A stretch of DNA of 15,306 nucleotides, from NCBI GenBank assembly GCA_017577345.1, contig PITX01000008.1:1-15306 (forward strand). Direction: 5' to 3'. Position 1 is the stretch's first letter, and every line of letters begins with the position of its first letter. Both the position numbers and the translations under genes were made by a program. The notes under the pieces were generated by a model. It was not told the origin of the DNA, ran no database searches, and worked only from the letters and a program-made list of their open reading frames with translations. Of the stretch, positions 1 through 6,747 are shown piece by piece. Source of the stretch: Clostridiales bacterium. Its GTDB lineage: Bacteria; Bacillota; Clostridia; Oscillospirales; Oscillospiraceae.

Positions 1-31
1 GATGGGCAATCCAGCAAAGCGATTGCCCATC
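1..31. repeat. Perfect inverted repeat at window edge
   Basis: Positions 1-10 and 22-31 are exact reverse complements (10-bp stem, 11-base loop). No T-tract follows, so it does not look like an intrinsic terminator. It may be a repetitive palindrome or the 3' structure of a gene outside the window. Positions 32-160 hold no convincing gene; the only other structure noted is a small GCCGC/GCGGC hairpin at 64-75. Confidence 0.6.
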
Positions 32-162
32 GGAGAGGAAGCGCAACGGAATGATTGAGCTTTGCCGCTTGCGGCGAAGCGAAGAATATGCAGTTTGCGC
101 TGACGAAGTTGCGCAGTAAGTCAAAATACTTAATTATCTTTACATTATTCAAAACCTGAAAG

Positions 163-231
163 GACAGATTGCCACGGTTTGCTTCGCAAACCTCGCAATG
201 ACAATGCTACGGGTGGATAAGGATGTTTTTT
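163..231. repeat. Palindromic repeat unit with GATTGCCACGG core
   Basis: Two nested arms are visible: ATTGC at 168-172 with GCAAT at 195-199, and GGTTTGC at 176-182 with GCAAACC at 186-192, around a TTC loop. The general form (ATTGCCACGG, hairpin, CTCGCAATGACA) resembles REP or MITE-like intergenic repeats that I recall from Firmicute genomes; that recollection is not checked here. A tail at 216-231 (GATAAGGATGTTTTTT) is repeated exactly in inverted orientation at 1864-1879. The unit lies directly upstream of the kinase gene. Confidence 0.6.
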
Positions 232-299
232 GGTTTTGTACAGTAAAATCAGATATAAGAGATATTGACAAATCAGAATTTGCGGAGAATAACAAAGTA

Positions 300-794
300 A
301 TGAAAACGATTTATTTGATCGGAGGCACGATGGGCGTTGGCAAGACGACAGTGTGCCAAAAAATGAAGGAAACACTCCCGAACGCTGTTTTTTTGGACGG
401 TGACTGGTGTTGGAATGCCAATCCGTTTAAGGTAACGGAAGAAACGAAGACAATGGTTCTTCGCAATATCTGTTTTCTTTTGAACAGTTTCCTGCATTGT
501 TCCGCTTATGAAAACGTGATTTTTTGCTGGGTGATGCATGAGCAGTCCATTATCAACACTATCATCGACGCGCTTGATACAGCAGATTGCAAGGTTGTCA
601 AAGTTTCGCTGACGGTCGATGAAGCCAATCTGAAAAGCCGGCTTTTGGCGGATATTGAAAGCGGAATCCGCACCGCAGATGTGATTGACAAAAGCATCGC
701 AAGGATCGGAATGTATCAGAATCTTGACACCGTCAAGATCGATACGAACGGCAAGAGCATAAGCGAAATAGCAGATGCAATCAATGCACTTTGA
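300..794 (+). CDS. P-loop NTPase, small-molecule/nucleotide kinase-like protein
   Basis: This encodes a predicted cytosolic 164-residue ATP-binding protein. A Walker A motif, GGTMGVGKTT, lies at residues 8-17 and is followed by an LDGDWCW segment (32-38), the place where kinases of the AAA_33/zeta-toxin/chloramphenicol-phosphotransferase-like group carry a substrate-binding acid. An Arg-containing stretch near residues 110-130 could form a lid. I chose ATG 300 because homologous kinases begin just before the first beta strand (KTIYLIGG) and a GGAG-like site lies at 284-287; an in-frame ATG at 198 falls inside a palindromic repeat and would add an unrelated tail. The gene stands alone, between repeats and its own terminator. 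The substrate is unknown: an adenylate-kinase-like housekeeping role or modification of an antibiotic are both possible. Confidence 0.8.
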   Translation: MKTIYLIGGTMGVGKTTVCQKMKETLPNAVFLDGDWCWNANPFKVTEETKTMVLRNICFLLNSFLHCSAYENVIFCWVMHEQSIINTIIDALDTADCKVVKVSLTVDEANLKSRLLADIESGIRTADVIDKSIARIGMYQNLDTVKIDTNGKSISEIADAINAL

Positions 795-830
795 CGTTAC
801 AAATCCCGGTTTGTCGAGCTAAAAGAAACA

Positions 831-868
831 ACCCGCTGAAAAGTTTTTCTTTTTCAGCGGGTATCTTT
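831..868 (+). terminator. Intrinsic terminator of the kinase gene
   Basis: ACCCGCTGAAAA (831-842) pairs perfectly with TTTTCAGCGGGT (851-862) around an 8-base loop, 36 bases after the kinase stop codon. The T-tract on the plus strand is weak (ATCTTTG). The minus-strand exit reads TGTTTCTTTT, so it could work in both directions. Confidence 0.75.
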
Positions 869-889
869 GTCTCATGCCATAGCAAGCAG

Positions 890-1101
890 GGAAATTATAT
901 ATAATTTCCGAATAGTGAAATATTTGCCTACGGCAAATGTAAAATAATCGCATAGCGATTGTGAAATATTGCTTCGCAATGTGAAATGAAATAAATCCCT
1001 TTTTCGCGCCCGCAGGCATTTCACACGCCGCAGGCGTATTTCACATCCGCAGGATATTTCACAAATCCCGGCAGGGATTCATTTCGTTTGGTTGTACCAA
1101 A
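890..1101. repeat. Array of small hairpins with mirrored GTGAAAT / ATTTCAC spacers
   Basis: At least eight short stem-loops lie nearly end to end: 890-909 (perfect 20-base palindrome), 922-938, 946-960, 968-980, 1025-1037, 1045-1055, 1064-1079 and 1087-1101. Stems are 4-7 bp (the first is longer) and differ in sequence, while loops are mostly three bases (TAC, ATA, TTC, then GCA). The spacer on the left is GTGAAATA (915, 961) with variants at 939 and 981; on the right it is ATTTCAC (1018, 1038, 1056), its reverse complement. The array is therefore mirrored about 989-1017. It abuts the IS200-type left end. No gene is seen in 795-1231. Confidence 0.8.
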
Positions 1102-1169
1102 GTGAACCCCCGGCTATGCCGGGGGGAAAAACGAGCTTATAGCGAGGAGCGGAGTAGACAAGAAAAAAA

Positions 1170-1223
1170 CTCCCGATTATATTAGAAGTGGTTTGCCGAC
1201 CACACAACTAACATAAAAGGGAG
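1170..1223 (+). promoter_or_regulatory. Leader hairpin predicted to sequester the tnpA ribosome-binding site
   Basis: Four nested helices can be drawn: CTCCC 1170-1174 with GGGAG 1219-1223, TTAT 1177-1180 with ATAA 1213-1216, TTAG 1182-1185 with CTAA 1208-1211, and GTGGT 1188-1192 with ACCAC 1199-1203. The outer helix covers the Shine-Dalgarno GGGAGG (1219-1224) of tnpA. IS200 elements are known to silence tnpA with such a leader structure, so this is a plausible translational block. Confidence 0.55.
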
Positions 1224-1231
1224 GTCTTATC

Positions 1232-1615
1232 GTGAAAGATAAAGACATAAGTAGTTTAGACCATACATCGTGGAGATGTCAATACCATATCGTATTTGCA
1301 CCGAAATATAGGAGGATGGCGATATACGGAGAGATAAAGGCAGACATAGGAAAAATACTGAGGCAGTTATGTCAGCAAAAGGGCGTGGAAATAATAGAGG
1401 CGACGCTGTGCAAAGATCATGTACATATGCTAGTCAGTATACCACCGAAGTATAGTGTATCAAATGTGGTGGGATATTTGAAAGGCAAGAGCAGCCTAAT
1501 GATATTCGACCGACACGCCAACTTAAAATACAAATATGGAAACCGACATTTCTGGGCACGAGGATATTATGTGGATACGGTAGGAAGGAATAAAAAGCAA
1601 ATAGAAGAGTACTAA
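1232..1615 (+). CDS. tnpA: IS200/IS605 Y1 transposase TnpA, truncated by frameshift
   Basis: The reading frame encodes the first 127 residues of a transposase that cuts and rejoins single-stranded IS ends. It starts at GTG 1232, seven bases after GGGAGG. The HUH metal-binding motif is seen as DHVHML with His63 and His65, and FWARGYYVDTVG lies near residues 106-119. The last residue, Tyr127, sits where the family has the catalytic tyrosine of the YIxxQ helix (Tyr127 and Gln131 in IS608 TnpA). The stop follows at once, so the helix, its Gln and the C-terminal tail are lost. Adding one A between 1612 and 1613 would restore a protein of about 158 residues, the usual length. As it stands it should be inactive in catalysis, though it may still bind hairpins. 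Confidence 0.85.
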   Translation: MKDKDISSLDHTSWRCQYHIVFAPKYRRMAIYGEIKADIGKILRQLCQQKGVEIIEATLCKDHVHMLVSIPPKYSVSNVVGYLKGKSSLMIFDRHANLKYKYGNRHFWARGYYVDTVGRNKKQIEEY

Positions 1616-1707
1616 AGAATCAGCTAACAGAAGATCAAATAGCAGACCAAGTAAGCATAAAGGAATATGTAGACCCGTTTACGGGTAGCTCGAACCAGAA
1701 GGCATAA
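1613..1707 (+). pseudogene. Out-of-frame 3' remnant of tnpA
   Basis: From 1618 the frame two bases on from tnpA stays open to TAA 1705-1707 and reads NQLTEDQIADQVSIKEYVDP and onward. This is the expected end of TnpA, including the Gln of YIxxQ and the conserved KEYxDPF segment. It has no start or ribosome-binding site of its own. The break is most simply a one-base deletion after the Tyr127 codon. A sequencing or assembly error cannot be excluded from this window. Confidence 0.8.
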
Positions 1708-1833
1708 AGAAAAACCCCTTTAGGGGTAGCCCGAAAAATAAATGCGGTCGGCAAACTTTTCGGTGCCCCTTTAGGGGTTTCGCCCGTAAAAGGCCCTTAT
1801 AGGGCCAAATCAAGCCGCCGGCTTAGCCGGCGG
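1673..1833 (+). repeat. Series of hairpins at the IS right end
   Basis: Five hairpins follow one another: ACCCGT/ACGGGT (1673-1686), ACCCC/GGGGT (1714-1727), CCCC/GGGG (1766-1777), GGCCCT/AGGGCC (1792-1806) and CCGCCGGC/GCCGGCGG (1815-1833). The first two are each followed by GGTAGCYCGAA, which suggests a local duplication. GGTCGGCAAAC at 1746-1756 is the exact reverse complement of GTTTGCCGACC at 1191-1201 in the tnpA leader. Confidence 0.65.
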
Positions 1834-1840
1834 TTATGAC

Positions 1841-1892
1841 TTCGGCGCGTGATGAAAATGCTTAAAAAACATCCTTATCAACACGCGCCGAA
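1841..1892. repeat. Interrupted palindrome next to the IS right end
   Basis: TTCGGCGCGTG (1841-1851) and CACGCGCCGAA (1882-1892) are exact reverse complements with a 30-base interior. The interior carries the inverted copy (1864-1879) of the 16-base string at 216-231. It could be a MITE-like remnant or the structured site beside which the IS inserted. Confidence 0.6.
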
Positions 1893-1947
1893 ATCTGTTC
1901 ATGCTTTTCTTTATTTTGACGGTTACGGACTTTTTTGACAGTCTGAA

Positions 1948-1980
1948 TCAAAACCTCCGGCAATGTGCCGGAGGTTTTGA
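1948..1980 (-). terminator. Intrinsic terminator of the pcrA-to-gatD-like operon
   Basis: TCAAAACCTCCGGCA (1948-1962) pairs perfectly over 15 bp with TGCCGGAGGTTTTGA (1966-1980) around a 3-base loop. It begins three bases after the gatD-like stop codon. Read on the minus strand, the GC-rich stem ends in a TTTT-containing arm. Confidence 0.85.
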
Positions 1981-1983
1981 TTA

Positions 1984-2703
1984 TTATTTCATTGTTTCCA
2001 TGCGCTTTCTCAGCTCGGAAATCGTTGTTTCATATCCCTTCACCATAAACGGATAGGAAACACGCTCCGGTGCTTCCGCACCGAGCAGCGTTGCGACATA
2101 TTGAAGCATGGCGGGGTTTTTGACCAAAATCGGGCCGGTCAGATGCGTGCCGAAGCAGTTGTTTTTCCGGAAACCCTCTGCTCCCCTGTCTGCCTCGTTG
2201 CCGTAGCCCATCTGCATTTCAAATAACGGCTGCTCAACGCCGCTTGTTTTACTGCACTTATTGATAAAGCCGACCAATTCGGTGTTCAGAGCGTCAAAGG
2301 AAGCAATGCAGTCGCCGGTGATACGGCGCTTGCCCTCCACTGTCTCAAACGATGCCAGATGCAGGCCCTCATACTCCGTACCGTCGGCATCCGTGATCTT
2401 ATCGCCGAGCAGCTCAAAGCTGTTGCCCGTAAACAGCATGACTCTACCTGCTTCGCAGGCCTGCGAAAGCGCATCGCGGTATTTCGCAAGCTGTGAAAGC
2501 GCCAGCTTCTGCTTCCGCTCCGTGCCGGAGCCCATGTAGTAGAAATCGTAGCCGGAAATATCCTTTTCTTCGTAGAGAGAAAGCGTGTCTACGCTGACGG
2601 CACAGCCCAAATCGGTAAGATACCGCGCAAGAACGGAAATGTTCGCATATTCCCCGTACAAATTCATCACATCATCATAAAGATGCAAAAGCTTCAGTTC
2701 CAT
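1984..2703 (-). CDS. GatD-like type 1 glutamine amidotransferase, catalytic residues replaced
   Basis: The 239-residue cytosolic protein matches the length and fold pattern of GatD, which normally hydrolyses glutamine and passes ammonia to MurT for amidation of lipid II D-glutamate. It has the GatD-style N-terminus (LHLYDDVMNLYGEYANI), an IGSGTER-like MGSGTER, GYGN (167-169 region) and GPILVKNP (190-197). The nucleophile elbow reads LFTGNSFELLG (90-100), with Gly93 where GatD has Cys, and GTHLTGP (185-191) puts Thr189 where the catalytic His (GTYLHGP) is expected. The ENHGGRT-type motif is also degenerate (INKCSKT). I chose the third Met, ATG 2703, because GAGG lies six bases upstream; ATG 2715 overlaps the murT-like stop as ATGA. 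It is probably a partner subunit without classical glutaminase activity. Confidence 0.85.
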   Translation of the reverse strand: MELKLLHLYDDVMNLYGEYANISVLARYLTDLGCAVSVDTLSLYEEKDISGYDFYYMGSGTERKQKLALSQLAKYRDALSQACEAGRVMLFTGNSFELLGDKITDADGTEYEGLHLASFETVEGKRRITGDCIASFDALNTELVGFINKCSKTSGVEQPLFEMQMGYGNEADRGAEGFRKNNCFGTHLTGPILVKNPAMLQYVATLLGAEAPERVSYPFMVKGYETTISELRKRMETMK

Positions 2704-2711
2704 AGGCATCC

Positions 2712-4037
2712 TCATTTCACCGTTACATTGGACATGAACTTATCTTTATCCGAGAAGCAGGTCACGGCATAAAGCTGCTGCGAACCGTTTTCCCGCAGGT
2801 CTGCACAGGCGGCGTCGATGTCTTCAAAGACCTTGATCTTTTCCGGCGCGATCTTTGTAAAGGAGAATCGCATGGCAAGGTCGTTGCAGTATTTGCCGCA
2901 CAGGTAGATATTCTCAATCAGCGGATGTTCCAGCTGCTCAAAGTTGATGTCCCACAGCCAGGAGGTCTCACTGGTAAAGTATTTGCGGCTGACCGCATCA
3001 ACGATCACAACGATACTGCACGGTGCTCCCTGTGCAATCGCATACTTGAATGACATATCATAGGAAATCGAATTTTCGTGCTTGGAGATCAGGAATGTAC
3101 CCGGATGCTTACCGAGGCGAAACTCAATATATCTGCCGTTTTTCAAAATATAGTTACTGACAAGCGCGGCAATTTTCTCACCGGGGATGCCGAGCAGAAT
3201 GCAGACGGTATAGGCAGCAAGAATATTATAGATATTATAGATGCTGCGGAAGGCAAGACTGATCTCATCTTTGCCGTTGACTGTGATCTTACTGTGCTCC
3301 AAATCGACATCCGTTACGGTATAATCCGTCGCATGACGCTCGAAGCCGCAGGCATCGCAGTGGTAACTGCCGACATGATTATAATGATAATAGTCGTAGC
3401 GCATCGTCTTGCCGCAGACGGGGCAGTAGCGTCCGTCATTGTAGGCACCGACAAATTTCTCCGTATCGACGGAGTTGTGATCCAGACCGAACCAAAGGAC
3501 ATTCTCGCGTCCCAGACCGAACAGTGAAACGGTCGGGTCATCGCCATTGAGGATCAAGGTCGTCTCGTCAAACACGCTCTCCCTGATCGCATCATATACC
3601 CACTGCGGATGGCCGTTTCTGGTGAGCTGGTCGCGGTAGAGGTTGGTAATGACATAGTGCGTCGGATGGAACCAGCGGAAGGTATACTTGGTATAGCGTT
3701 CGTCCGATTCGATCAGAAGGACATCCTGCTTCATTTTGCCGCTTAAGGAGCAGGAATTCAGCATCATCGTGGCAACGCCCTCGATCTGATTGGAACCCTC
3801 GGCGTTATAGGCAACGCTCTTACCCGAGGCTTTCAGAACAGAGGCGATCATCTCGACCGTGGAGGTCTTGCCGTTGCTTCCGGTCACTGCTACGATCATT
3901 TTGGGCTTCTGGATCCGTGCAAGAATATCCGGGCAGAGCTTCAGCGCATATTTTCCGGGCAGGCTTGTCCCCTTGCCGACAAAGCCGCCGATTACTTTGA
4001 TCACTCTGCAAACCAGTATTGCAAGGAACTTTCTCAT
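2712..4037 (-). CDS. murT: MurT-like Mur ligase with zinc ribbon
   Basis: The 441-residue protein belongs to the MurT branch of Mur ligases (DUF1727), which use ATP to activate a carboxyl group and, with GatD, amidate the second residue of the peptidoglycan stem. Visible parts in order are the N-terminal FLAILVCRVIKVIG segment, P-loop TGSNGKTST (52-60), TNLYRDQLTR (131-140), NGDDP (164-168) and a four-Cys zinc ribbon (Cys205, 208, 227, 230) typical of MurT. The C-terminal region, usually with KNPxGFNQ and NDNxADGRDVSWLWD, reads KHENSISYD (319-327) and then SETSWLWD (356-363), so those motifs have diverged. I chose ATG 4037 (MRKFLAIL), preceded by AAAGGAAG; ATG 4091 adds 18 residues unlike the family. 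It lies 63 bases after ligA and overlaps the gatD-like frame, which fits a complex. Confidence 0.85.
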   Translation of the reverse strand: MRKFLAILVCRVIKVIGGFVGKGTSLPGKYALKLCPDILARIQKPKMIVAVTGSNGKTSTVEMIASVLKASGKSVAYNAEGSNQIEGVATMMLNSCSLSGKMKQDVLLIESDERYTKYTFRWFHPTHYVITNLYRDQLTRNGHPQWVYDAIRESVFDETTLILNGDDPTVSLFGLGRENVLWFGLDHNSVDTEKFVGAYNDGRYCPVCGKTMRYDYYHYNHVGSYHCDACGFERHATDYTVTDVDLEHSKITVNGKDEISLAFRSIYNIYNILAAYTVCILLGIPGEKIAALVSNYILKNGRYIEFRLGKHPGTFLISKHENSISYDMSFKYAIAQGAPCSIVVIVDAVSRKYFTSETSWLWDINFEQLEHPLIENIYLCGKYCNDLAMRFSFTKIAPEKIKVFEDIDAACADLRENGSQQLYAVTCFSDKDKFMSNVTVK

Positions 4038-4100
4038 ATATTTTCTTCCTTTCCGCGCAGGTATAAGGCGAACTTTTGGATTATAGCACAAACCTGTCCG

Positions 4101-6703
<2,603 letters not shown>

Positions 6704-6747
6704 GCCCATCCCCCCAGTATATTTCTATTCCGGGGGACGAATTTCTT

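Larger units (their letters stand above)
1107..1840 (+). mobile_element. IS200/IS605-family insertion sequence, TnpA only
   Basis: A Y1 (HUH) transposase gene lies between end hairpins: CCCCCGGC-TAT-GCCGGGGG at 1107-1125 on the left and CCGCCGGC-TTA-GCCGGCGG at 1815-1833 on the right. Subterminal hairpins, rather than terminal inverted repeats, are typical of this family, which moves as single-stranded DNA without target duplication. No tnpB or IscB-like gene and no recognisable guide RNA scaffold is present. Exact cleavage sites cannot be set by eye, so both ends are approximate. Because the transposase is frameshifted, the copy is probably non-autonomous unless a relative supplies TnpA. Confidence 0.75.

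Noticed and set aside
51..119. Mini-ORF of 22 codons near the window start
   Set aside because: It is very short, has a composition driven by the local hairpin sequence and no good ribosome-binding site; it is more likely repeat sequence.
198..299. Upstream extension of the kinase to ATG 198
   Set aside because: The extra 34 codons lie in the palindromic repeat and downstream AT-rich leader, have no ribosome-binding site, and add sequence unlike any kinase N-terminus; ATG 300 fits the fold start.
890..1101. Hairpin array considered as a CRISPR array
   Set aside because: The units are short and irregular, stems differ from unit to unit, there is no constant 24-40 base repeat with unique spacers, and no cas gene is nearby.
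1107..1983. TnpB/IscB-type RNA-guided nuclease or its guide RNA beside tnpA
   Set aside because: No RuvC-like reading frame is present on either strand between the IS and the gatD-like gene; the space holds only hairpins and a terminator.
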